Below, in pieces: positions 11,251 to 22,645 of a stretch of DNA of 64,000 bases. Within the stretch, counting starts at the first letter, position 1. Every line of letters begins with the position of its first letter. The stretch lies in assembly GCA_037042915.1 (NCBI GenBank), contig CM073194.1, positions 4,216,001 to 4,280,000 on the forward strand. Direction: 5' to 3'. The position numbers and the translations under genes are program-made. Source of the stretch: Auricularia sp. M13. Lineage: Eukaryota; Basidiomycota; Agaricomycetes; Auriculariales; Auriculariaceae. The notes beneath the pieces were generated by a model. The model made no database searches and was not told where the DNA came from. It saw only the letters and a list, made by a program, of their open reading frames with translations.

Positions 11251-12503
11251 ATGATGTTGGTGCACGCGCTCCTTTTATTCCTCGTCACGTTCGCCGCGGC
11301 GACTTCGAAACAACTTCATGCAAGGTTTCCCTCGGGGACGCGCACCGAATCGGCCATCCAGGCTCGCCAGCTCACGCGCGAGAGGCTTATGGGCCGCGCC
11401 GAGAGACTCAGCATGGCCACTCTGTTCGGCCGCGAGGACTGCTCGTGCGTGCTACCTGCCCCCCGAGCCTCCCATGACGACCTGTTGACCCTCGAGCTTG
11501 CAGACTTCCCGAACCAAGCACGTTGGCGTGTACTTGCGGCCCAGAGTAAGCCTTTCCGTATGGAATTCCGAGCCCGATGTGTCGCTGACCCAGAGGTTCC
11601 CAGATATATGCTATGCAGTACGGTGGACTCAGAACCTCCAAGTGGTCGCTCATCCATCTCCAGGCGGGAACCTATGCCGAAATCTCCAGACCGACCTCGA
11701 CCACTGTGGCGACTGCGACGATCCGTGTCCCGTTGGTCCCGTCACGCCAGCATGCTGCGGTGCGCGCACTCCTGCCAGTGGCAACTACCCGGTGCTGATG
11801 TTCATTTGCGCTCATAGGCGGAGGCTGCGTCGATTTGTCGGACGACCTTAGCAACTGTGGCACATGCGGGAGCCACTGCAACGTCATGGCTCTCGAAATA
11901 TGCTGCGGTGCGTCACCAACCCTGCAGTTTCCCTACGCCGACCGAATGCGAATTTGACATTACTTTATTCCAAAGGCGGAGACTGCAAGGACTCGCAAAA
12001 CAATCCTGAGCACTGTGGTACGCAATATCATGATTTAGTCGTTCCTCATGTTAATATCTCTTGCGCCGCGCTTGTCAGGTGGCTGCAACAATCCATGCGA
12101 CATTGCCAATGGCGCTGCGTGCTGCGGTAAGCCTCTTTCCTCAGTAGTGCTTTCACTGGCACAGACTGAACTTTGCTGCAGAGGGCACCTGTAGGTCACC
12201 GGCGTCGTTTGACTTCGATTTCAACAATTGCGGTTTGTCTTTCCACACAAGGCTTGATCGGGATAACTAAACAACTCTCCAGGAACTTGTGGCCACGTCT
12301 GTCCCGAAAATCTGCCTGATTGTTGCCGTACGTTGCTCAGGCTGCTCATGAGGTCGCCATTTGCGTGACAAACCTCGACTCACGATGCACTGATAGATGG
12401 GTTTTGCACCGACCTCGAGACGGACATCGCGAACTGTGGCGCCTGCGGAAACGTCTGCGACCTCGGAGAGTTTTGCAGTGGGGGCCATTGCAGTGGCGTC
12501 TGA
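11251..12503 (+). CDS. Cysteine-rich secreted protein with STIG1-like NCG repeats (paralogue B)
   Basis: Starts MMLVHALLLFLVTFAAATS (signal peptide), then RQLTRERLMGRAE and FGREDCS, almost as in paralogue A. The donor GTGCGT after the EDC codons and the next acceptor TTGCAG lead to PEPSTLACTCGPE. Cys modules follow in the same exon pattern: NLCRNLQTDLDHCGDCD, DPCPVGPVTPACCG, DDLSNCGTCGSHCN, NPEHCG, NPCDIANGAACCG, NNCG, TCGHVCP, and a last exon with IANCGACGNVCDLGEFC, ending HCSGV-stop at 12503. Length and introns match paralogue A throughout, so the two are tandem duplicates separated by inserted elements. Likely secreted; function unknown. Exon joints in the middle are approximate. Confidence 0.75.
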
Positions 12504-12600
12504 AGCCTTTCAGCGCGTGTCCCCTTCCTGCTATCTTACTTCAATGCCTGCATCGTTCCAGTCGCCCTCTACAGTGTCTTATATATGGTAAAATTCTGTT

Positions 12601-12662
12601 TTACACGTTGAACTATTGCCGGTCATCACCCATGATGGCTGCGTGCATTCGCGAACAGTAGG
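12601..12662 (-). pseudogene. Second, shorter remnant of the VPS16 5' end
   Basis: GGTCATCACCCATGATGGCTGCGTGC matches the VPS16 start region (GGTCATCATCCATGGTGGCCGCGTGC at 3097-3122) and reads MGDDRQ on the minus strand, like MDDDHP. It follows paralogue B exactly as the fragment at 5.3 kb follows paralogue A. This marks the end of a second duplication unit. Confidence 0.65.
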
Positions 12663-13438
12663 ACTACCTAGTAGTTCAGGCACAGAATTTTCTCCATCCA
12701 TGCTGGAGTACAGGGAGCCTGAAATTTTGTTCGCCGTCTTCATGCCGATTAGCGGCGGGCGACATGCGACCACACTACTATACTGACATCGTTAGTCTCC
12801 TTCGCAGACTTTGAAGTTCGAAGATAATCGTTCTGACATCGTCGACGCAGTAGAATTGCTGTCGCTATGTTCGGTGTATGAGCCGCAGTAGACAGTTGAT
12901 GAGACAAGCTGTCATCTCCTCCAGGTCATCGCCTATTTCCTTGAGCTCGAAGCTATCGCAGCCTGAGATGCGGTAGGTGATGTCGGCATTCATGAATCCT
13001 TGCGCATACGCGGTACGCAAAGACCAAGCAGAACAGGCGGCATATGCTTCTAAATGACCATGTAATCTGACCAATGTTTTGACCCTCAGAAAGAATGCCC
13101 TCTGTGCCAGCAGTATCTCGTCGCAGACGTCTGAGCGGAGGTTTAAACCGCGTTTAATTCCGAATATCTATCCCCGGCGGCGGGCGCGCTGTGGCGAACG
13201 TTCACCAGGACGCGAGCACTCGGAGAAGGCAGACAATAAGCGCCAAGAGCCAACACTGAAGCGCGAATGAACCCGTCGTTACGGAGAGCGGTTGACGAGT
13301 GTTTACTCGAAACGACGCTTCGTGCGAGTGGTTATGCGCGTGGTCGCCGCCTGGCGTATAAAGACGCGCTCTGGAATCCGGCTTCGGTCTCCCCCACTTT
13401 CGCCCATAAGAACCACTCCCAGCTCACCCTCACCACCG
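12663..13438. other. Intergenic region without a supported gene
   Basis: No domain or splice pattern was recognised. GGCGTATAAAGACG at about 13352-13365 is a good TATA box about 85 nt before the zinc-finger gene start at 13439. Confidence 0.45.
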
Positions 13439-15742
13439 ATGAAGCCCACGAACACCAACACGCACGAGCCCGCCGCCGCCGGCAACGGCCCGGCCGACGC
13501 GCCACGCAACGAAGAAGTGCGCGCGGACACGGCGGACCCGTCGACAGAGACGGAGCAGACAATCGACTGGGACGAGCTTCTTGCCGATTTTCCGCGGCCT
13601 GCGGAGCTGCAGCCCGCCGACTTCGCCCGAGGCCCGTCCGAGGTCGACTCTGCGAATGCTGCGTCGGTTGTCGACACCGGCCTATTTGGCGACACTTCAG
13701 CACTGCCGGACGCGTCGACGATAGGGAATACAGACCTCGCGGACCTCCCGAGCACCAGCACGACGCGCGACTCGTCGCATACAGCCAGGGTGACCGCGAC
13801 TCGGACCACCGCGACCACCACCAACTCTACCACCATCCCCACCCCTGCCGCGGGGCCATCTCACGTCCCGCGGCGCAATGGGGCGACATTACAGGCCCCT
13901 GCGACAGCTGTGAGTACCAGTGGGTTACATACTGTTCGCCGGGAGAGAATTACTCACTGGCACTTTCTTCACGGTGCAGGCGCCGCGTTTCGATCGCGCT
14001 GGACAGGCGACGTCGACTGGCCGGCAGCATCCCGCGCAACGTGGGCGGGCGCAGGTGCCTCCCATGCACGCCGTGCCTCCCATGCCCGCCATGCCGCCGA
14101 TGCCGCCGATGCCCGCCATGCCTCCCATGCACACCATGCCTCCCATGCCTCCCATGCACGCCATGCCGTCGATGCCCGCCATGCCTCGTATGCCACCAAT
14201 GCCTCCCATGCCGCCGATGGTGCAGCCAACGCCGTTCGGCTACCCATACCAATATTGGGGAAATCCACTCGCTGGGAACGTCATGGGCGGCCAAGTGCAC
14301 AACGGGCAAGCGCAAGCGCAGTGGTCGTACCAGCAAGTCATGTATCATCCTCATCCTCAGCCTCAGCCTGCGAACCCGGTGAGAGCACAGTTGCATATAA
14401 ACCGCGAGTGATACTGGGTGCTGATACGACCGCAGGGAATGCAACAGAACGCCAGCTGGGCGCATGCGCAGCAGAACTTCGCGCTCGGGCAGCAGCATCA
14501 GCTCCCCGCACATTGGGCACCACAGCAGCAATATTTCCTGCCACCGCCTCCGCCGGCGCCAAGTCGCCGTCCCTTGCCGCCTGCACCGTCTCCCGCAGGC
14601 CCGAGCCGTCGCTTCAATCCGTATGCACGGCCGAGCGACGCTACGAATGGCGGCGCGCCTCGTCAACGGACGGCGGCGCAGGGCGCTGCAGGTCCGGTGC
14701 CACCCCCGCAAGAGGCGGACAATGGCGCTCGGCGTGGCGTCGCGCACTATAGAAACGCGGAGACTCACCAGGACGGTACGGTCCTATCTTGTCTCCCCGC
14801 GCTATGTCGTCCTTTATTCATCGCGATGGACTTTGCAGGAGTCTCCCGGTTGCCGACGACGTCGGCGACCCACCTGCTTGGACCCAATGCCCAAGCAATC
14901 GACAACAATAACATATCGAACGGACAGGCGCAGCCTACGCTTGGAGGAGGTACGTGCACAGTGCCACATTATCCGAAAAGCCAGAGAAGCTGAAAGTGCC
15001 GATAGAAGACGCCGGCCCCGTAGCGAGCGGTAGCTCGCAACCACTTGCCCCCGCCGCTGCGCCCGCCCCCGCCGCCCCGGTCCCCGTCCCCGCCCCGGTC
15101 CCCGCCCCTGCAGCCTTCCCGCGCCCGCCGAGCTACGACTACAGCAACGGCCAAAGACATGCCTGCCCAGTATGCGCCACCGACCCCGCAGCTTCCGCCA
15201 ACTTGAAGCGCCAGCGGCACCACGCAGAGAGCATGACGCGGCACTACCGGGAGTTCCACACCGGGTACCAAGACCGCTACGGCCGGCGTGCCATCTGCAT
15301 CTTCTGCGAGGACAAGAAAGGGCGCTCGGTCAAGCGGAACGAGTTCCGTGAGCACCGGCGCGCGAAGACGGCGCGGAGCGGGCAGAAGCAGTGTAAGGCC
15401 ATTAAGGATATGGGCGGGGATCGGGCGTATGGGGCGATCTATCGGTTCTTGGTGGACAAGGGGCTGCCGATAGATCACTGGCAGATCGAGCAGGACAGGC
15501 GTATGCTGCTTGCGCTGCGCGAGATTGCGGAGCGGGAGGCGGCCGCGGCACGGGCGGGGCCGAGCACAGAAGCGCCGGCGGTAGCGGCAGGGGAGGCGGA
15601 AGATGACGAGGGCCCGGAGTACGTGGATACGCCGGTGGCTGGGCCAAGTGCGCGAGCGGCAGAGGAAGCAGAGGAAGTCGCGGAGCAACCTCAGGCAAAG
15701 TGGGAGGATGACTACGACGACTCCGACCTGTACGCCGATTGA
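13439..15742 (+). CDS. Pro-rich protein with C-terminal paired zinc-finger-like domain (paralogue 1)
   Basis: Spliced gene whose family I do not recognise. Exon 1 starts MKPTNTNTHEPAAAG with an acidic patch IDWDELLADFP. An intron runs from a GTGAGT donor (about 13909) to a GTGCAG acceptor. Exon 2 carries a Met-Pro repeat (PPMPAMPPMHTM.., 14060-14225). A Gln/Pro-rich exon then contains RRFNPYARPSDA. The last exon has a Pro/Ala run and then the conserved domain: YSNGQRHACPVCATDP, MTRHYREFH, CIFCEDKK, FREHRRAK and DHWQIEQDRRMLLALREIA. This suggests two CxxC..H fingers. The acidic C-terminus ends DDSDLYAD. A clear homologue lies at 62.2-64 kb (MTRHYRRSH, CIFCGK, RHWQIEQDREML). A nuclear DNA-binding role is a guess from the fingers and disordered acidic/Pro segments. 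Confidence 0.7.
14061..14223 (+). repeat. In-frame minisatellite encoding Met-Pro repeats
   Basis: Repeats of CCCATGCC(T/C)CCCATGC-type units encode PPMPAMPPM-like strings inside the zinc-finger gene. The array is likely length-variable between strains. Confidence 0.7.
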
Positions 15743-16487
15743 GAGCACGGCGTCACAAGCTGTGGCGGGCGGTAGATGTAGACGTAGATATAGACCGATG
15801 TGGACTGGTCAATAGCAGGCTGCGACTGTGCGAGATACGAAAGTGGTGTCCGCCTGAGCAGATTGGATCCAAGCAGATCTAGAGCGGCCAGTGCAAGGAG
15901 CAAGAGCAACGAGAGTCGCAAAGATGCAAGCCGTGGAAGTCTGCAAGGAGTTTCGTTAGGTATAGCGTGTGAGGACTTAGCTGAAGCCCGAAGATGGCAG
16001 CGATGTGGTTGTCCTTTCACGCGTGGTAGCATCGATGGCCAGCCCACGCGCCTGACTGCACGGAAGCGCGTTCTATAAGATCCATGGCTAGTAATATAGC
16101 TGATTAAATATGACCTGGCTCGGATTGCGGGCGAAAAGACGCGTGCTGGTGAGAGGATGAAGGCAAGCTACCGAAGTGACGGAATGTCCCACCGAGTGCG
16201 CGGCTATCCTCAACCTATCCTTATATTTTTCACCCATGGTGCAGCTCGCTCTTCATCGCCATGCTAACCCTGCCTCATTGTGCATCGAGGCATTTACCAT
16301 GACCATGGATCACAGTTTTTCCGTCTCACGCACACGACAGGCATTCTACCACGCGACTTGCGCGTCAGTAGCCATACTGGAGTTCCCCCTCTCTGACCCG
16401 AAGAAAGCCCACACAAGGATAAGAAGAGATGTCCCGAATAATAGCATATGAACAGCAGCCTCGCCGCGCAAAACACGGTTTTATCAA
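15743..16487. other. Intergenic region, no gene seen
   Basis: This is the shared 3' flank of two converging genes. No open frame with recognisable features was found. Confidence 0.4.
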
Positions 16488-17386
16488 CTACGCGTCGTCG
16501 TCGTCGTCGACCTCCTCTATGGACGCTTGCTGCGCCTGCCGCGGCACTGGCACTGTCTTTTCCGAAGGAGCGGCCTCCACGGCGGTCGACTTGCCCTTCT
16601 CCTTCTTGTCTTCCTTGCCGTCCTTGGACTTCTTCTTTTTGCCCTTCTTCTTGGGAAGGTCCCACTCCCAGAGCGGGATGAACGACTCAACCTGCGGTTT
16701 ATTTCAATAAAGTCAAACCAGCAGCAAGACCGGGGAGTGGCACGCACGAAGCCCACGTCTGCGAACAGTTGGGGGAAAATCCATATGCCTGGCGAGGCGA
16801 CGATGAGGGTGATGATGTAGAATATAAGGCGGATGATAGCGATGACAAAGAACAGGCCGATGAGGCCCAGCAGGACGATGGACAGGTACCAGACGCCGAG
16901 ACGCATGATGGGCGGCCAGAGCGGGAACATGACGCCGCCGAGGATGACGGCGACCATGGCGGCGCCGCCGAGGTAGGTAGTGAGCTGCGAGCCCTCGTAG
17001 AACCAGGCGTAGTAGCCGTCGGGCTTGAAGGACTGCATCTGGACGACCTGCAGCGGCTTGGGCGAGCCGCTGCCGCGCTCGACGAGCAGGTAGAACGCGT
17101 ACGGGAGCGCGTTCCGCAGCACCGCGATCGCCTCGTCCTCCGTCCCCGCCTTGGGCGCGTTTTTCACTTTGAGATATGCGGGCGAGAGCAAGGCCTTGAC
17201 GGCCGACTTGCCTGTGCCAGCCCGTTAGCTGTGGTCCTAGTAGACTGCAGGTATACGCTCACCCTTGAAATAATCTATGCGCTTGCCATTGAGCACGCCG
17301 GTCCTGTTCTTGATGCCCGACTTGCTGCTCCGCAGATAGTTGATGAGGGCGCGCACCTCTGGCGGCGCGGCGGCTTGCTGCTCCAT
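16488..17386 (-). CDS. SEC62: Translocation protein Sec62
   Basis: Three-exon minus-strand gene. Sec62 is an ER-membrane subunit of the Sec62/63 complex for post-translational translocation through Sec61. The N-terminus MEQQAAAPPEVRALINYLRS leads to LNGKRIDYFKG, the cytosolic Sec62 domain. YAFYLLVERG and FKPDGYYAWFYEGS precede two close membrane segments (AAMVAVILGGVMFPLWPP and YLSIVLLGLIGLFFVIA). IWIFPQLFADVGF follows them, as in fungal Sec62. The C-tail is Lys-rich (KKKGKKKKSKDGK) and ends EEVDDDDDA. Introns lie at about 17,210-17,265 and 16,705-16,755. Start chosen at 17386, which shares a 110-bp divergent promoter with the DUF952 gene. Confidence 0.93.
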
Positions 17387-17496
17387 TGCAAGAACGAAAG
17401 AAAGGACTCGAAGCGAGCGCCGGCGACGTGGCCCGGGCAGTGAAATGGATTACAACCGTAAACAAAGCGCCCGCCTCTTGCCTTTGCTCTCCCACC
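17387..17496. promoter_or_regulatory. Divergent promoter between SEC62 and DUF952 gene
   Basis: Only 110 bp separate the two start codons. Both genes must draw on this interval or on each other's 5' ends. Confidence 0.6.
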
Positions 17497-17880
17497 ATGG
17501 CAATGCCTGAACCAAACCCCGCATTCGTCTATAAAATCCTGTCTGCGGCCCCGCCGGCGCCTCTGACGTCCTCGAAGCCGCTCGTTACGCCGCTCGACGA
17601 GCAGGACGGCTTCGTGCATCTTTCGACCGCCGCGCAAACGCCCAAGACGCTCGCGCGCTTCTATGGCAAAGACGAATGCGTCTGGATAGTCAAGATTCCG
17701 GTCACCAGTGCTTTCCTTGCGGCATCCAAGTGGGATCCGTCGTCGTCTGGCGAGCTTTTCCTGCATCTGTACGGCGAGGTGACTGTCGACGATAACGACG
17801 CCTGGACTGTGCGTCAAGTCGTGCGCGGCGAGCACCAAGACTGGGTCAAAGCCCTCGAAGGCGCTTCGTGGCTCGAGTAA
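17497..17880 (+). CDS. DUF952-family protein
   Basis: Single exon of 127 aa starting MAMPEPNPAFVYKIL at an ATG with a good context (CCACCATGG); an upstream in-frame extension exists but overlaps the divergent promoter. The core matches DUF952: YKIL at the start, LDEQDGFVHLSTAAQT (the family's GFIHLS signature), KTLARFYG, W..VKIP, GELFLHLYG near the end, and a Trp. These are small proteins found in bacteria and fungi with no established reaction. Probably soluble. Confidence 0.8.
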   Translation: MAMPEPNPAFVYKILSAAPPAPLTSSKPLVTPLDEQDGFVHLSTAAQTPKTLARFYGKDECVWIVKIPVTSAFLAASKWDPSSSGELFLHLYGEVTVDDNDAWTVRQVVRGEHQDWVKALEGASWLE

Positions 17881-18310
17881 CCGCCCTTTCTACTCTGGAT
17901 GTTACGGCGGCTGACTGAAGAGTGTTTTCTCGCCATTCCGATATATCTCATGTGAGGACATTTTACCGTGTCCCTACTGCACGAATGCATAACACGCGTT
18001 TTGGTCCTACTCGTAGGAAAATGGATGTATCAATGATGTCTCCTGATGCGGACGCACTCGTTCATACGACGTTTCGCATGCGCCAGCTCATATGGAAGGC
18101 CGGAAACCAGCCGAGTTCTTGCTGCACATTGCACTCATTGCTCTTGTGACCAACCTCCAGGACTCGCCTCCAACTGAAGCCACCCACTACCTAGTAGTTT
18201 CCAGAGGACCTGATCTGTCACATCCCCGCCTGTCACCTTCGTTTCGGCATACCGAAAAGCAGTCGCAAATCTGCAGGCGCCAACTGTAGCACTGGACAAC
18301 GTTACTGTAG
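17881..18310. other. Intergenic region, no gene seen
   Basis: This is the 3' flank between the DUF952 gene and the zinc-finger relic. No supported coding region. Confidence 0.4.
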
Positions 18311-18700
18311 TTATGCCTCCGCATTTTTGCTCAGCAGGCGCGGCCGCAAAGCCCGCATTGGATATCCGATGCACAGGCCACCGATCCGTGGCATCGGAAT
18401 AGTTAGTGGGGCGGCTGCGAGTGCCTCTTGTACGTCCTCGGCTTCAGACCCGGACGCGGGCTGCTGCCTGTGCGTCGCGGCGTCCGCAGGCGGAGCTGTC
18501 GCAGCAGGCGGCGTTATTGGCGCTGGCGGGCTGGTGGTATTCAAACGCAGGCTGTCGACCGGCGTTTCCATTGGTGGCGGAAGCGTCGACGAGGCTGGCC
18601 GAGGGTGGGCGTTGCCGAACGCGGAGAGCCGAGGTTGCACAACTGGTACCCCCAACGTCTCCATCAGTAACGGAGCCAGGCCTGCAGCACTAACAGCCCG
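18311..18700 (-). pseudogene. N-terminal relic of the Pro-rich/zinc-finger family
   Basis: The minus strand reads METLGVPVVQPRLSAFG then a Pro-rich stretch, then SEAEDVQEALAAAPLT. That last motif recurs in the paralogue at the window's right edge as REAEDVQETLAAAPLT, and the nucleotide match extends over about 50 nt (18,410-18,460 versus 63,898-63,945). No finger domain follows downstream toward 17.9 kb, so only an N-terminal exon remains. It could instead be an alternative 3' exon of the Pro-rich gene at 19.3-20.8 kb. Confidence 0.5.
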
Positions 18701-19325
18701 AGATAAAGCCGGGCCTGAGTGCTGGAGACGTTCCCGTCCGCCCCAGTGTCCGAGGATGTGCACTGCACACCGGCAAAGGATCGTGTATTCTCGAAAGCAT
18801 AACAGCGTCACATGCATGAAACGTTACATCGACAGCAAGCAACATGATTTTCTCGTCAGCATTTTCTCAGAGCGTGATAGACACAGAAAGAAAGCGAGCA
18901 GTGATATGGTGGAAGAAGATATGAAGCGCGAGGTGTACTGCATAAAAGGGCTTCACCACACAGTCAACGTGATAAGTGAGGCCGGAGAGATGAAGGGGGA
19001 GCAAGAGTCAAAGGGCGAGCGAGTGAGTGAAGATGAAAAGCATTGCGAACAGTTTACTGTCGCTGGTCGTTAACGTTGCCGTCGGGCTGCTCGTATATAC
19101 CGAGAAGGCCTTTCGCCTGGAGCAGCAGACCGTAAAGAGCATAAGGCATGTGAGAGCGGGTTGCGTGTTGCAAGGCCCTATCATATTGGTCCAAGGGGAA
19201 ACTCGCGCCACAGCGGCAAAGTATATCTATCGATGATTAGGTCAGCATACAAGCGGCAAGCCTGGAGGAAAGAGAACTTACAGCGCCCACTCGTGTGCGG
19301 CTTCGAGGCAGGCAAGCATCAGTCA

Positions 19326-20754
19326 TTAACCCTGAGGCATGGAGTGCCAATGATTACGCACCGGCGGGGCATGCGGTGGAGGTCCCGCTGCGTGACCGGT
19401 TTGCAGGGGAGACCGACCGTTTGCAACATGAGGGTTCTGCGGATACACCGGCAGGACAGACAGCGCATGTGCGGCTGCGGATGAAGCACCCGCCTGTGGA
19501 GCACGACTGGGGGCCGGAGTAGGAGAAACGTGAGGCTGGGCGCCGGCGACGGGTGCAGCTGCGGAAGGACGAGCGGTGCCGACTGGTGGGGGTCCGTAGT
19601 GAGTGGCCACAGGCGAGTAGCCAAGAGGGAGGGTAGTTGCAGTATTACGCTGCGAGGGAACATGCGCGCTTGCCGGAGAAATTGCCTGTGGTCTAGGAGC
19701 AGGGCCTGTCTCAGCCAAGGCCCGTCCAGCAGCTTCCACCGGAAACTGAGATGGCGGTGTAATGCCACGGCCGTGAACACCCGCGCTGGCTTGCGGACCG
19801 CCGGACGCTGAGTCCAAGTTAGTGTGCGTGGGGCGACGAGCCTCGTGATCGCGCAGTTCACCAGTGTCACGGTCATGAGATTCCCGGAGAAGCCGATCAA
19901 TGGGAGGCAGGTCTGGGAGAACCTGAGGTCGAGGTAAAATCTGAGGCTGGGGCAAAATCTGAGGCTGGGGCAAAATCTGAGGCTGAGGCAAACGTTCACG
20001 ACGTGCGGCCGGAGCAGGGGGGCGTGGATAAAAAGGAACTGCGCCTCTAGTTTCGATGGTGTGTGAGACATCTGTCGCACGCCTGTCGTGTACGTTCGAC
20101 CCTCCCGCCATCTGACTGTCGGAGTGACGGTAGGGAGGTGAGGCACCAGCTCGAACACGCTGGCGAGGCCGCTCCGATGAAGACGTGTCGACCGCAACGC
20201 TGCGCTTCCTGAGCTGCTTCTCGCGATCTAGCTGCGGTTCGGCCTCCTGGAGATCATAGCGTCTCTTGTCGCGCATGGGTGGGAGGGTAACACTCGATCC
20301 AGGGATCACAGGAGGCATGGCCGACCCATGTGCATCGGCAGTAGTGGCCTCCGTTGTGCGGACAAGAGGAAAGGGGTTGGGGATCGGCTCTGTTGTGAGA
20401 AATCAGACGATATCCATACCCTGTGAAGTTGCTCACCGAAGCGCTGCACGACATGTTGGCTAGCGCCACCAGCAGTAGTCGGGGGCTGAACTGCGGCAAA
20501 CGAATCTAGAGCAGGAGAATAGGCAGTTAATTGGGAACAGCAGGTAGAAAAATGTGGTATGTCGTACCCCATTCTGCGTAGGCCGCTGGTGACGCGGGGC
20601 CATGAGTCAGTGACCGGGCTGTCAACCCACGTCTGGACTGTGTACTGGTCTCCGACGCGTTGGCGCTGCCACGGTCAACCGCACGCTCTGCCCTTGAAGC
20701 CTCCTCCTCCTGGAGGGTGCGCCGTATCTGATACCGACTTGGTTCGTTGGAGCC
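19326..20754 (-). CDS. Pro-rich, probably disordered protein
   Basis: Not recognised. A likely first exon starts MGSNEPSRYQIRRTLQEEE. A short second exon (about 20,545-20,430) reads AYSPALDSFAAVQPP. The long last exon includes MPPVIPGSSVTLPP, a basic patch KRRYDLQEAEPQLDREKQLRKR, an 18-bp repeat encoding LPQPQI three times, and Pro/Ala-rich sequence to a stop at 19326. It may be a distant, finger-less relative of the Pro-rich/zinc-finger family, whose N-terminal relic lies just downstream. Only 171 bp separate it from the divergent F-box gene. Exon limits are tentative. Confidence 0.45.
19922..19990 (-). repeat. 18-bp coding tandem repeat (LPQPQI)
   Basis: AAAATCTGAGGCTGGGGC is repeated three times with partial copies at both ends, inside the Pro-rich gene. 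Confidence 0.75.
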
Positions 20755-20925
20755 CATTGAACGGACAGGAGCCCAAGAACGGGGAACCCACCACAGCCTG
20801 GGAATCGTCCCTTTATACAACCCCCAACCGTTTCCAGGCACGCTTGGGTGATTACGTTGTCATTTTACCATTTCCGACTGACAACGGGCACAATGCGGTG
20901 ATTAGAATACGGAGGGTGGCTGACA

Positions 20926-22293
20926 ATGACAGATGGTAGTGTGCAATTCAATGTCCGCGTAATGCTCTTACACATGTACCATCACAGTCCAGCACACTTG
21001 CTCCCTGTTGAGCTTCAGTCCCTGGTGTTCGACAGCCTGACGCTCCAGGAGCTTCTTACAGCCTCGCACGTCTCGAAATTCTGGCGAGCCGTTGCCTTGC
21101 GGCATCAAACATATTGGCGCGATGTCAAAATCACGGCTCTCTCGACCACCGCTCTAGATTTCTTCCATGCTCGTCTCAATGCCGGCTCGCTTCGCACCGT
21201 AACTGTTCAAGCATACCTTGCGGAAATCGAAGACCCCACGCGTTTGCGCGACATCGTCCTCCCCGCTATTACGCGCAACCTCCACCGCATTGACAAATTA
21301 CACCTCGAAACCGATCTGGCTTGCGATTTGGATGTTTTCTCTGCTCTGAGGCATCCTGCACCACGCTTGGATACTCTCGACGTGTGCATCGTGCACGACT
21401 CTCAAGTATCCGAAGCGCTCCCTGCCGATCTATTCGCTTGCCAGGCCCCAAAGCTGCGCTATGTACGGCTGACCAATGTCGAGCTCCTCGCGCATCGGCT
21501 GCCGCAGGCATTCTCCACCTTAACCGGCCTAAACTACTGTTGTAGCGAGAAGCAGTCTTTCCCGACGGCTCTCTTCGCGCACTGCAAATCGCTGCAGGAG
21601 CTCAGTATCTTCGGGAGACATTGCTCACTGGCTTTGGCCGACGACCATCACTCTGTGCTTGAGAGCCATGAACTCCAATACGTCAATATCTCCCTTCTCA
21701 CTGGCGGTTTCGACCTCATGCAGCGCATTCCCTGCGCCGCCGTTCAACACATAGCCGTGTCAGTCAACGACAAGTTGTCTGCGGATCTTCTCTTACGACA
21801 TCTTCGCGGCCGACTAGATATCAGGATATACCTCAAGGGGAAGCACCTTTACTTGCAGTACGAATCTCTGGACACGGGGATGAAGCGCACATTCCGGTGC
21901 TCGCCCGAGCAGGTCGCAGAGGCGTATCTGCCGCCCGTCTACGTATCCCACGACGTCGTCTCGCGTGTGGAGGTGCTCCACTGTTCGGGCGACTGCGCTG
22001 GTCTTCTCCCCGCCTTCCACGAGTTGCGGTCATGCACACGCGTCGCGCTGTCTTTGGGAACGGTGCCAGGCGGCGAGCCGCTCCTCCTTCCGCCACGCCC
22101 TTTGGCGGTACCCGAGCTGCAACGCATCGAGTTATCGAGCGCGACTGTTGCGCATCTGAGCGCCCTCGACCTGGCGGCATTCCTCGATGCTGCTTTCGCT
22201 CGAACATCCCGGCTTGTGCAGGTGATGTTGACGAACGTCAGCATGGACGGTGATATCACTGCGATACCACGCGAACGATATCTGGTTTCCTAA
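20926..22293 (+). CDS. F-box domain protein
   Basis: Single-exon gene, 455 aa. Residues about 25-70 form an F-box: LLPVELQSLVFDSL, then LTLQELLTASHVSKFWRAVAL and the Trp of YWRDV. The rest is Leu-rich with loosely spaced repeat-like strands (LDTLDVCIVHDSQ, LRYVRLTNVELLAH, LQELSIFGRH), as in the very expanded F-box/LRR-like families of Agaricomycetes. F-box proteins act as substrate receptors for SCF ubiquitin ligases through Skp1; the substrate is unknown. Start taken at 20926; a second Met at 20962 is possible. No close paralogue is in the window. Confidence 0.8.
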   Translation: MTDGSVQFNVRVMLLHMYHHSPAHLLPVELQSLVFDSLTLQELLTASHVSKFWRAVALRHQTYWRDVKITALSTTALDFFHARLNAGSLRTVTVQAYLAEIEDPTRLRDIVLPAITRNLHRIDKLHLETDLACDLDVFSALRHPAPRLDTLDVCIVHDSQVSEALPADLFACQAPKLRYVRLTNVELLAHRLPQAFSTLTGLNYCCSEKQSFPTALFAHCKSLQELSIFGRHCSLALADDHHSVLESHELQYVNISLLTGGFDLMQRIPCAAVQHIAVSVNDKLSADLLLRHLRGRLDIRIYLKGKHLYLQYESLDTGMKRTFRCSPEQVAEAYLPPVYVSHDVVSRVEVLHCSGDCAGLLPAFHELRSCTRVALSLGTVPGGEPLLLPPRPLAVPELQRIELSSATVAHLSALDLAAFLDAAFARTSRLVQVMLTNVSMDGDITAIPRERYLVS

Positions 22294-22645
22294 CAACATT
22301 CAGCTACCAACGGCATCGTATGTCTCCCAACAGTATCTTTCATTTGTGACTGCTCAGCCAGTACTTCTAGCCGTGTGCATATCACATCCCGCTGGCCGAG
22401 ATGTACCCGCAGTAGTATTACTACATAAATACATTCGTAGCGTTCGACAGCAGGCAGCTGCAGTTCCGTACGACACCGTCTGTTGAACCGGAGGATGGAT
22501 TTCTCACGACATCGTTGGACACATTGCCGAACTGGCTGGTCTCTACGCGGCTATGAGAAACGGTTGCCGCAGAATCCTGCCAGTGCCACAGCCAAAGAAT
22601 CAGCATTCCATGTTCACTTTGATGAGCGCGATGGATGGACGCACC

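Noticed and set aside
13950-14768. Minus-strand frame rich in Arg/His across the zinc-finger gene
   Set aside because: It is a shadow of the Met-Pro minisatellite and Gln-rich exon on the plus strand.
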